Source: Ashinkailepas kermadecensis
Taxonomy: Eukaryota > Arthropoda > Thecostraca > Neolepadidae
Direction: 5' to 3'
Assembly: GCA_034440615.1 (NCBI GenBank)
Contig: JAOTOM010005185.1
Location: 1,004,001-1,068,000, forward strand
Length of the DNA stretch: 64,000 nt
The position numbers and the translations under genes are program-made. Positions 44,642 through 55,177 of this stretch are shown in pieces. Numbering within the stretch: the first letter of the stretch is position 1; each line of letters opens with the position of its first letter. The notes beneath the pieces were generated by a model. That model made no database searches. It saw only the letters and a list, made by a program, of their open reading frames with translations, and had not been told where the DNA came from.

Positions 44642-46100
44642 GCGGCGCCGTCGCGTCCGCATTGGGACTGCCGGCGTGCTGGAGCGGTCCGTGGGAGACG
44701 CGTCGCCGTCCGTCGCCACCGCCGGCACTGTGTGCCGACGGCAGGGCGGCTGCCACCGTCGCGACGCGCTGAGAGTAGACCATTACGCTTTGTCGAGGGA
44801 GTGCCACCGAGTCGACTGGCTCCTCGGGCCCTCGGGCGCGCCGCTGATGCGTGTGACTTGGTCGGTGTTCCTCGGACGGTGTGCGCGTGCAGGCGTTGTC
44901 GGACGCGCTGCTTTCTCCGCCGACGGCGCGAGGCCGTTCGGCCGGTCGCCGGCGGCGGAGCGGCTGTGCTCGATGGTGTGGCGCGGGCGAACTCTGCCAC
45001 CACCACCACCCGGAGACTGTGCCGCCCGGACAGGACGAGTGGATCGTCCGGCCCATCCAAACGCCTGTGGTGTAGACGCCGTCAGTTCAAAAGTTACGGC
45101 AATTTGTGGCGTTCGTTTCGGCATTAGTGATGGCTTTTTCGTTCTTCAGGCCTGCATACGTGTCGCGCTGCTGCGCCGGTCCCTCATCTGGAGTACGTGT
45201 GTGACTGCAGCAAATGTGTTTTATTTCATCGTGCATCAACAACGTGGAGCGCTGTTCATGAATATAGCATGTAGACTGAAAGCTATGCGACTCTGTTCGA
45301 AGCGTGACATTTTGTTTCTCTTTCCGTGCGGCAGCGGTGTGAACAAGTACTGGCGGGCTAACTGCTAACGGACGCCGAGATCGTCTGACTGGAAGACCGG
45401 TAAGACGGGCGTAGTGTCGGCTGTGACTCGTTAAGCTGACGGAAGTACAACGTAGAATGACAGTTTCGCGAGTCAATACACAGAACACAACAGAACTGAA
45501 GAAAATCGACGTCGGGCAATACATCGAGGCGGTGTTGATCACCGGTATGTTTTGGTAGAAGACAAACTTGAACAAGAGTTACGATGACTGGTGAAATCGG
45601 GGCTTACGACGGTTACATTGAAGACAATGGAGCGTTCGTGACAGAGGGAGGGCTTGAAAATGGAAGTACGGAGGAGCTGGTGATGATTGGATTGGTAAAA
45701 TGAGAGAATCAACGAGAACGAATGAAGCGAACCAGTGGCGAGTGACGCATCAATTCTGAACACGTGTGTATCGGAGACAGGTTGTGTTCTGATGTGAAAA
45801 CGGGTGATATTTGGAGACTACGAGAAGCGCGATTGCACGGAAGTGGCAACTTCTGAATTGCGCACGGTGAGTTGGTCGGTCGGATTAATGCTACAAAAGT
45901 AAGAAATTGCAGCTGCCAAAGAATCCATCCCTGATATGGGTCACTTGGCGACCTTGTAATTCGTCTCCTTGATCTTCTTGCTTGTGTCGTATACCTGCAA
46001 TCTCCTTCAATCGTCAGCTATAGCAATGTGACGTGTGCACCACCATTTATGCATTGTACATGAAATGCTTCTTCAAGGTACGAAGGATGTTTGTGCAACT
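44642..46100 (+). other. Probable 3-prime UTR and flank of the zinc-finger gene
   Basis: GC-rich sequence continues from the stop to about 45130, then falls to average. I find no AATAAA, so the transcript end is not defined. Long frames over this part are GC artefacts. Confidence 0.4.
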
Positions 46101-48037
46101 TGTTCGGCATTCTAAATGGGTTTCTTCATGTCTTAGTCTGTGACAGTAACTCAGCCAGGGGCGAAGGGGCAGCCACCCCCTGGACGGTCGGAGGGGGCCA
46201 TTCAGGCGGCCGCCTTGGGAGCCCGCGAGCGCCCCTCAACGTGAAGGGCCCCTGGACCGACGAAAGGGGCCCGGGTTGCTAAAAGGCAGCGACGTTTCCC
46301 AGGGATGAAGGGGCACCCGCCCCACTGACAAGTCCGATGGGGACCTCCAGGCGACCACCCTGAGGGGCAGAGATATAACTGATGAAAAATGTAAACGCAT
46401 CTACAGCTTGTGGGGAAGGGCCCTTGGGATCTGAAGACGTCCACCCTGAAGGCTCGCAAGGGTCGTGAGAACGAGAGAGGGCCCGCCCGAGAACTGGAAT
46501 ACCCATGTCAATCGGAAAGAGCAGCCTCAGCTGAAATGGGCCCCTGAGCTGGGGAGTAAACAGCTGAGGAGTAAACAGGGTGCGTGGATGTGACCACGGG
46601 AAAACAATCACGAAAGCATGATGCGGAGTCAGGTGGCCTGAAGAAGCATCGTCACCCGGCCACGGCAACGCCAGGTCTGCCGCGCTGCCCCCTGCAACGG
46701 GGGAGCGGAACCCACCATCTACACACCAAGATGAAAGGATCATTATTGTACTAGCACTTAGGACGCTTTCATAATTGAGTAGGATTTGAAGAGACGTAGT
46801 CGCGATGTAATGAACGACGCGGTCGACAGAGACGTGGTCGCGAGATAATGAACTATGCGGGCGACGCGCCGATAAAACTCAATGACTAACTGGCGGGGCG
46901 GAACCTTTGCGGTTCATCAGCCTTCTGCAGCCGTCGTGGCCTTGCTCGAGACGGCGGCCGCCGTCGGACCGGCTTCCCCACTGTTGGCAGCGCGCTGACA
47001 CAGTGCCACCCCTCCCCCTCCCCTGTCGACTCGTGCGCGTCGCCAGTCCGTGTCAGCCGGGCCGACCTCCGTCCGACACCCGGCTCAGAAATATGACCGG
47101 CCACCTTCTCAGTTGATGCATTGTGGACGGCAGATGCGGACCCACTGGGCGGAACACTGGCTGGAATGCATGGTTAAGTACAATCGTTTCAATAGAGCTA
47201 TGTGCACTGGTTTTAGTATGGCTCTACATAACATGTTTGAAAGGGCTCTTATGGGCTATGAACATGGTCGCACACTGGATTAGACAAGTTTGTACCTCAA
47301 AGGTTCGGCTAGGAGTTTTCTGAGGAAAATTGTGTGCATGAGATGGAAGTACCAAACCATTCTGGATGTGGACCAATGTGCACATCAGCCCTTTTTCAAT
47401 GGCGTCGCCACCTTCAGTTTCAGGTAGGGTCTAACCACAGGGGCGCAGGAACGATTTGTAAAGCTCGATGGGTGACTGGCTTCTGTCCCTGTCTACGTTC
47501 CACCCCAAACCCCACTTAGCGTAAAAAAACAGATTTCAGCAATGTGTGTTATGGAGCCCCAACATTCCTTGTTATATTTTTGCAGTCAAAACTTTCAGTT
47601 TAGCTGCATGAAGGCCCAGCCTCTGCCCCTCCCATGCTCCTATGCTCCTTTCCAACACGGACACAAACAGCCAACCACCTCACTTCCCCGCGTAGAGGCA
47701 AAACAACATGCTCCGCGGTCATAAAATCTTCGGTTATTAAGGGTCCCATGCTTTCATACCTGTACCGATTGGTGTTCCTGCCGTGCCAATGGCTATTGCT
47801 ATTGCTGGCAATTGCTATAGGGAAAGCATTTTATTCAGCAGCTGGTAACCAAAGCCGCAATGGAAATTATCTATCCTACACTGGCATGGGGGAAAGGAAA
47901 ATAACGTTGCTGTTTGTAATACAAAATGCTATGCAATAGCTGCACAACCCTTTCAAAGGTATACCATCTTTAAGGACATATCAGCCCGACAGGTGGGCCC
48001 ACTCTTCGGGCACGCCGCGTCTCACCGTAGTATTGAC
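46101..48037. other. Intergenic region
   Basis: 46150-46560 is a GGGGCCC-rich repeat related to the one inside 59320-60004. 46800-46890 holds a diverged, partly doubled tail unit. No gene seen. Confidence 0.45.
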
Positions 48038-48094
48038 ATGGGCGCAAAATGACCAATGCAGTCGACGCGCCCTAAAGCACAAATCCACCACCAC
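48038..48094 (+). mobile_element. Solitary SINE-tail unit (57 bp) with perfect 15-bp duplication
   Basis: ATGGGCGCAAAATGACCAAT...GTCGACGCGCCCTAAAGC plus a CCACCACC end. CACCGTAGTATTGAC flanks it at 48023-48037 and 48095-48109. GGGCGC and GCGCCC can pair. Confidence 0.9.
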
Positions 48095-48109
48095 CACCGT
48101 AGTATTGAC

Positions 48110-48792
48110 CGCGACGGAGACCCGCCCGGCCAGCCCGTGGTGGGATCGTCGGACGAGCCCATCTACACCCAATTCAGATGTCGCCTGATACAGAAAATGT
48201 CAAAAATGCCGTATTTTTTCAGAAGCTTCACAGCTTTCCAGGTGAGGTCAAACCCCACCAAAAAATCCCCGACGTGGTCCGGATCCCAGGGGCCCCAGCG
48301 GTGGCGACGCGCATGCCCTTCTTGTGTGCTGTGGCGTGGTCGACTGAGTGACCTTGCCTGGCCGCTGGTGATCGGCCATGTGGGCTATCAGGCTGGCCAG
48401 GTGGCAGCAGGCACGAAGGGATTACGCTGGTGTGTTTGCTGTCCAGAGAGGGCATCCAGCAATGTCGCGTACTTCCAACCCTGGGTGCATGTACATTGCA
48501 CAGGTAAAGCCAGGTGACAAATACCGCCGGCAAGTAGTGTCGGAGCCGGAAGTGCGGTTCTGCTTCAGTGTCAGCCGGCCGTGAGAATGCGGTGAGCCCG
48601 GCAGTCGTGGCACCTGAGCGGGCCGGGTGTGGCACGGCTGATGTCCCTGCCACCTCGGTCCGGGCGACCTCTGCCTCCGCCGCCTCTCAGCGGAGACAGT
48701 CGGCGACCTTGAGGTCGCCCCCAGGCCAGGGCGGGGCCGCGCGAGCAGACCATTTCCTGAAGACGTGCTGGTCGTGGGGCGTCCCGGGCAGA
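48110..48792. other. GC-rich intergenic sequence
   Basis: No gene recognised; open frames here have no visible motif. Confidence 0.4.
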
Positions 48793-49293
48793 GGCATCGG
48801 TCGGTACGCAGGTTGCAACGCTGCTGCATCACCGGGCAGAGGCATCAGTCGGTACATAGGCTGGCAACGTTGCTACGTCACCGGACAGAGGCATCGGTCG
48901 GTACATAGGCTGCAAAAGCTGCCACATCACCGGACGGAGGCATCGGTCGGTACATAGGCTGGCAACGCTGCTACGTCACCGGACAGAGGCATCGGTCGGT
49001 ACACATGATGGCAACGCTGCTGCATCACCAGACAGAGGCATCGGTCGGTACACAGACTGGCAACGCTGCTACATCACCGGACAGTGGCATCGGTCGGTAC
49101 ACATGATGGCAACGCTGCTACATTAAGGGACAGAGGCATCGGTCTGTAAACAGGCTGGCAACGCTGCTACATCACAGGACAGAGGAATCGGTCGGTACAC
49201 AGGATGGTAACACTGCTACATTAAGGGACGGAGGCATCGGTCGGTACACAGGCTGGCAACGCTGCTACATCAAGGGACAGAGGCATCGGTCGG
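48793..49293. repeat. 49-bp minisatellite, about 10 copies
   Basis: Each unit starts GGCATCGGTCGGTACA and ends CATCACCGGACAGA. All ten are the same length and differ by substitutions. The array ends in CCGATATATCGG palindromes (49292-49314). Confidence 0.95.
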
Positions 49294-49741
49294 CCGATAT
49301 ATCGGCCGATATATCAGAACATCAAGGCCGAGGCTCGAGAGCAATGGATAACGATACATACGGAGATGGGCGCCTGTAACAGCTTGACCGATGTGACATA
49401 CCACATCGTGCCCACACGATTATCAGTAATGTATGCCTGTCGGATGAAGCAATTGGTTGATCATTATCATCAACCAGCATAAGGCGTTTATATAGGCGCT
49501 AGACGAGTGTGGGCAAGTTTGAAAATCACAGGTGAAGTCGAATCTCCCTGTCCGTGTAGATCTGTCATAACTCAATGCGGCATTGCCTTGAGTGTGTGCA
49601 CAGCCATGCACCTTCGAGTATATATGCAGAGCTAAAGTGATTTCGGATGCGATACATTTACCTAATTGCATTACTAAAAGCACCAATAAAGGCGTTATCC
49701 CTCCTTGGACCAGGCATCGAGACCTCTGGACACAAACCAAC
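49294..49741. other. Spacer between two minisatellites
   Basis: Unique-looking sequence. An ATG at 49647 opens a hydrophobic stretch running into the 39-bp array, but I do not accept it as a gene. Confidence 0.4.
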
Positions 49742-51250
49742 GACTGCACCATTTACCACCGGGGACAGATCACATGTGCCGACTGCACCATTTACCACCG
49801 GGGACAGATCACATGTGCCGACTGCACCATTTACCACCGGGGACAGATTACATGTGCCGACTGCACCATTTACCACTGAGGACAGATCACATGTGCCGAC
49901 TGCACCATTTACCACTGAGGACAGATCACATGTGCCGACTGCACCATTTACCACCGGGGACAGATCACAAGTGCCGACTGCACCATTTACCACCGGGGAC
50001 AGATCACATGTGCCGACTGCACTATTTACCACCGGGGACAGATCACATGTGCCGACTGCACCATTTACCACTGAGGACAGATTACGAGTGCCGGCTGCAC
50101 CATTTACCACCGGGGACAGATTACAAGTGCCGACTGCACCAATTACCACTGAGGACAGATCACATGTGCCGACTGCACCATTTACCACCGGGGACAGATC
50201 ACATGTGCCGACTGCACTATTTACCACCGGGGACAGATCACATGTGCCGACTGCACCATTTACCACCGGGGACAGATCACATGTGCCGACTGTACCATTT
50301 ACCACTGAGGACAAATCACATGTGCCGACTGCACCATTTACCACCGGGGACAGATCACAAGTGCCGACTGCACCATTTACCACCGGGGACAGATCAAATG
50401 TGCCGACTGCACCATTTACCACCGGGGACAGATCACATGTGCCGACTGCACCATTTACCACTGAGGACAGATCACATGTGCCGACTGCACCATTTACCAC
50501 TGAGGACAGATCACATGTGCCGACTGCACCATTTACCACCGGGGACAGATCACAAGTGCCGACTGCACCATTTACCACCGGGGACAGATCACAAGTGCCG
50601 ACTGCACCATTTACCACCGGGGACAGATCACATGTGCCGACTGCACCATTTACCACTGAGGACAGATCACATGTGCCGACTGCACCATTTACCACTGAGG
50701 ACAGATCACATGTGCCGACTGCACCATTTACCACCGGGGACAGATCACATGTGCCGACTGCACCATTTACCACTGGGGGAATATTGCCACCGGGGACAGA
50801 TCACATGTGCCGACTGCACCATTTACCACTGAGGACAGATCACATGTGCCGACTGCACCATTTACCACTGAGGACAGATCACATGTGCCGACTGCACCAT
50901 TTACCACCGGGGACAGATCACATGTGCCGACTGCACTATTTACCACCGGGGACAGATCACATGTGCCGACTGCACCATTTACCACTGAGGACAGATTACA
51001 AGTGCCGGCTGCACCATTTACCACTGAGGACAGATTACAAGTGCCGGCTGCACCATTTACCACCGGGGACAGATGACAAGTGCCGACTGCACCATTTACC
51101 ACTGGACTTACCACCGGGGACAGATCACATGTGCCGACTGCACTATTTACCACAGGACAGATCACCTGTGCCGACTGCACCATTTACCACCGGGGACAGA
51201 TTACAAGTGCCGACTGCACCATTTACCACCGGGAACAGATCACAAGTGCC
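49742..51250. repeat. 39-bp minisatellite, about 38 copies
   Basis: Unit: GACTGCACCATTTACCACCG, then GGGACAGATCACATGTGCC. Main variants are CCGGGGAC/CTGAGGAC and CATGTG/CAAGTG. Because 39 is divisible by 3, several frames on both strands stay open (up to 547 codons, TAPFTTGDRSHVP repeats). Insertions near 50777 and 51100 shift the frame of the repeat peptide, which argues against coding. Confidence 0.95.
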
Positions 51251-51443
51251 GGCCGGGGTGCGAGCTCCTTGGTCAACTGCTCATGTCTAGGAATGCAGCT
51301 GCAGACTTCTTTCTTTGAACCAACTTGAGAGCACTTCAGGATAAATATTGCGATCAAAGTTCGTATATCTTAAAATGAACTATCAGATATGGCTCTGCGT
51401 ACACAGAAGATTAGAACTTGAAATGCTGCATTGCACCGCGAAT

Positions 51444-51633
51444 CAGAGGCGCAGCCAGGGAGGCCTGGGCTCACCTTAGCAACCAAACAATATACTAGAT
51501 CAAACAAGAAGCTTTGGGATTTTCGCCACGCAAAATCATAAATTTCCGGAACGCGAAGCGCGTCGAAAGCGGTAAATGTTTCAAGACATTTTTTGGTCGG
51601 GCTCCTTTGAAGAAGATCCTGGCTGCACCCCTG
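51444..51633. mobile_element. hAT-like MITE, 190 bp
   Basis: Ends CAGAGGCGCAGCCAGG and CCTGGCTGCACCCCTG. An 8-bp duplication CCGCGAAT/CCGTGAAT (51436-51443, 51634-51641) fits hAT insertion. No coding sequence. Confidence 0.85.
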
Positions 51634-51641
51634 CCGTGAAT

Positions 51642-52472
51642 CACTTGAAATCTACCGGAAGAGGAAATCCCGTCATGGACCTCTTTCTTTGGACAACGAT
51701 GAGGGGCACTTCGTGAAAAATACTGGGGAAAAATGTGCAACAATTAACATTAAAGGAACATATATAACTCTGTACTGCCATCGTGATGACACATATGTAG
51801 CAAACAAATGTTGCTGCGGTTCTAAAACCTCGGCGGCTCGGACCGCTCAGATTAACTTTTGTGCCAGCAGATATACGGAAGTGAACTAGGGCTCCGTCCT
51901 CGCTGAAGGCAACTTCCCTTCTTCATCCTTAGGCACATATCATAAACGTGGGTCATACTAGGGGAAATTATATGTTGAATACGATCATCCAAGCCTACAG
52001 ATATTCTATGTGACATGGCACTGCTACTTTTAACCAAAGTACACACGTAATTCTGTACAACTTACTCAGATGTGTTACTTATACTCCCATCGGCATAGGT
52101 TTCTAGACTTCCGTATATCTCCGTGGCCCGAAGCAATTGCATTTCATGAGAAACGAGGTTAGGGCGCACTAGCAACGCAGACAACATATGTGTTACGCTG
52201 GCTAGATCATTCCAATGCTGGGCTTCATCCAATCCTAATATCATTCATACGACAAGGCAGTATACTGCTTGACATTACCTCTCCCATTTTTGAACTGAAG
52301 CTTCTAGGGTTCATTTCCTTAATGCTGGAAATGAGTATTGATTGTGGCATGAATATACCCCGCAACTACTCCAATAAATATTGATGATATGGGAACGCAT
52401 TCCTGACAAGATTCCTGCAAAAAGTATCATGAGACAAATATTACTTCAAAGAACGAACAATTACAAAGAAGC
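51642..52472. other. Intergenic, unremarkable
   Basis: AT-rich; nothing recognised. Confidence 0.5.
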
Positions 52473-52508
52473 TCTCATGCCGTTGGTTTCTAAACCAACG
52501 GCATGAGA
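52473..52508. repeat. Perfect 17-bp hairpin, 2-nt loop
   Basis: TCTCATGCCGTTGGTTT, CT, then AAACCAACGGCATGAGA, directly before the (TC)n complex. Confidence 0.97.
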
Positions 52509-52527
52509 ACTCTCTGCCCCGGTATCT

Positions 52528-52915
<388 letters not shown>

Positions 52916-53015
52916 TTCCGTCTTTCTGTCTTTCTTTCTTTATTTATTACTTTCTTTCTTTCTTCCCTCATTTCTTTTTTTCTTCTTTCTTTTTTTATTT
53001 TTAACTTTCTCTTTC

Positions 53016-53360
53016 TCTTTCCCTTTCTCTTTCTCCAATATCATCAATATTTACGCTTTCTCTTTCTCCAATATCATCACTATTTACGCTTTCTCTTTCT
53101 CTTCGTCTTCGTCTTCGTCTTCGTCTTCGTCTTTGTCTTTGTCTTTGTCTTTGTCTTTGTCTTTGTCTTTGTCTTTGTCTTTGTCTTTGTCTTTGTCTTT
53201 GTCTTTGTCTTTGTCTTTGTCTTTGTCTTTGTCTTTGTCTTTGTCTTTGTCTTTGTCTTTGTCTTTGTCTTTGTCTTTGTCTTTGTCTTTGTCTTTGTCT
53301 TTGTCTTTGTCTTTGTCTTCGTCTTCGTCTTCGTCTTCGTCTTCGTCTTCGTCTCTCTCT
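53016..53360. repeat. (CTTTGT)n / (CTTCGT)n array with a 41-bp duplication at its start
   Basis: CCAATATCATCA(A/C)TATTTACG occurs twice (53034 and 53069), then CTTCGT, about 27 CTTTGT units and CTTCGT again. The TTCG units bracket the TTTG units. Confidence 0.95.
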
Positions 53361-54292
53361 CATCCGAATTTCCTGATTAGGGCACTTTGGTCCATTAAAG
53401 GGGCACTTTAATTGATTCTATTTCCACAAAGATCAAACGAGCAGATTTTAATTCAAATTTGAATGCGATGGCAATGCAATGAAAGTTGTGGTAGTAATAC
53501 CGGGAATGCGCTGCTGCAAGTTCTGCGCAATAACTCCTGAGCAATACCTGTTCATGCAGCTATTCCGGTTTACACCAATTTTGTTGAGGTAAAGATGCGT
53601 TTAGTTTATAACACTCACACATGTAGCATATAACAGGTTATTCTCTCTCGATCTTCCTGGAGACACGCCAAAGTTCGTGAAAAAAAAACTCCGGGGAAAA
53701 CGGAAAAATGAGAGATGAGAGCGGAAGACATCGTGCAGAAGACTGTCTTGTATATATATATATATTTTTTTTTTAAATAAAATATATATATGTGTGTGTG
53801 TGTGTGTATGTATGTGCACGGATACAGATATTGCGAGGAGTGACCTCTCAGGTAAACCTGAGAACGGGAAATTGTGTATTATTATGAGCGTTGTTCTCAT
53901 AAAACAATACTTTGTCAACCGTATGGAGCAATAATAAGTTGGCATAGCCCACCTAAATAAATAATGTTCTATAATAAATCAAAAATAAATAAATGTAATC
54001 AAAAGAATAAATAACCGTGGCCTTTGCGTAGGTGACAAGCTTGGTACATGTATAATGTATAACAAAGCTTGCTTATATGTAGCATGGGCTGTGACACCAC
54101 TCAAGACACACCGTTAAGAATCCGGGCCACATTTGCAAAGTGCTCACGAATTTGTTCACCGATGTCATGATTTTTATTTCAATAGAGTCGTATTTATTGC
54201 ATTTATCAATATGCCAATCACAAAATTATTTCACTTGCTGGCATGGCCATGAAATATCTGAGCCCACACATAACTACTGCATTATGTGCAAT
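53361..54292. other. Intergenic, AT-rich
   Basis: Contains TATATA / TGTGTG repeats at 53750-53812; nothing else recognised. Confidence 0.5.
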
Positions 54293-54448
54293 CAGAGGCG
54301 CAAGCAAGGGCCCCCAACCTTACAACCGAAAAAGACACTAGAACAAACGAACAATTTTACGTGTTCAAAACCCTAATAAAAATCATCACATTGTCTGTGG
54401 GGGGATTGTCGCCCCTTCCCTCTTAGAAAAATCCTGGCTGCGCCACTG
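54293..54448. mobile_element. hAT-like MITE, 156 bp
   Basis: Ends CAGAGGCGCAAGCAAGGG and TCCTGGCTGCGCCACTG, related to the MITE at 51444. The target duplication is not clear. Confidence 0.7.
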
Positions 54449-55094
54449 CATGCACATCATTCTGCATACTTCGGTTGCGCAGGGCTTCTCACAAATGTCG
54501 AATAAGTTCGCAACTTGGTGCGATTATAATGTGATAAGGGCTGCTGAAATGGATCTTAACTAAGTGCATATATTTTTGCAATAGTCATATTTATGGTATT
54601 TCAATCTTTATCAGCCGCCTGCGTCTATATATAACTATTCATTTTATTCTTATTTATATCCATGCCTGCTTAACGTTGCAAATTACATCACTTTACTATG
54701 CCACTTTCTATACTTATTCTACACTTTCTATACTTATTCGCTTTCAACTGTCTTGTAAGCAGGCTGACGTGGATTAAACGCTTTGAGTAATGAGAGTTTT
54801 CGATTTGATTCGGTGGATGTCTGCTGTACCAGTACATTTTGTTTCATGAAGAGGGAAGTCTAAGAGTTGGTCTGAGTTCTTAGGTCATTATTGCAAACTA
54901 CTTTGAACTTGCAACCAAACTATCACAATTCCATGGTCTTCATTATCGGGGGTCACCGGCATTTATATCCCCTGTCGTAGCATGCGCAGTAGGCGGCTTC
55001 TGGCTCCTCGCGCTGTGTTGATTGGCCCGCCCGGAACACTGGTTCCGCTCTCGATCTGGGCCATGTTTTGTGGTGTGTTGCACGCACGCCGGCG
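54449..55094. other. Upstream region of cuticle gene 1
   Basis: AT-rich to about 54950, then GC-rich towards the promoter. No other gene seen. Confidence 0.5.
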
Positions 55095-55103
55095 TATATA
55101 AAG
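55095..55103 (+). promoter_or_regulatory. TATA box of cuticle gene 1
   Basis: TATATAAAG lies 68 bp before the start codon. Transcription should begin about 25-30 bp downstream. Strong TATA boxes are usual for stage-controlled cuticle genes. Confidence 0.85.
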
Positions 55104-55162
55104 GTGAGCCGGTTCATCGTCCGTTAAGGTGCAGCACAGGCGGGGACAGTCACCACACCATC

Positions 55163-55177
55163 ATGCTTACGGCTCTG
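55163..55177 (+). CDS. Cuticle gene 1 exon 1 (five codons)
   Basis: ATG CTT ACG GCT CTG then GTGAGT. A very short first coding exon that ends inside the signal peptide is a standard layout of arthropod cuticle genes. The paralogue has the same split. Confidence 0.92.

Noticed and set aside
44199..45368. 389-codon plus-strand frame overlapping the last zinc-finger exon
   Set aside because: Out of frame with the zinc-finger protein; Ser/Arg-rich by shadow of the CAG repeats and GC-rich 3-prime sequence; no domain.
48793..49293. CRISPR-like array
   Set aside because: Units are contiguous 49-bp repeats without unique spacers, in a eukaryotic setting: a minisatellite.
49647..51290. 547-codon plus-strand frame, mucin-like TAPFTTGDRSHVP repeats
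   Set aside because: It is the 39-bp minisatellite read through. The peptide frame changes at about 50777 and 51100, the minus strand and another plus frame are also open, and variants are not silent-biased. Kept as a repeat.
54293..54448. 8-bp target duplication around the 54293 MITE
   Set aside because: Flanks TGTGCAAT and CATGCACA do not match well enough, so I report the ends only.
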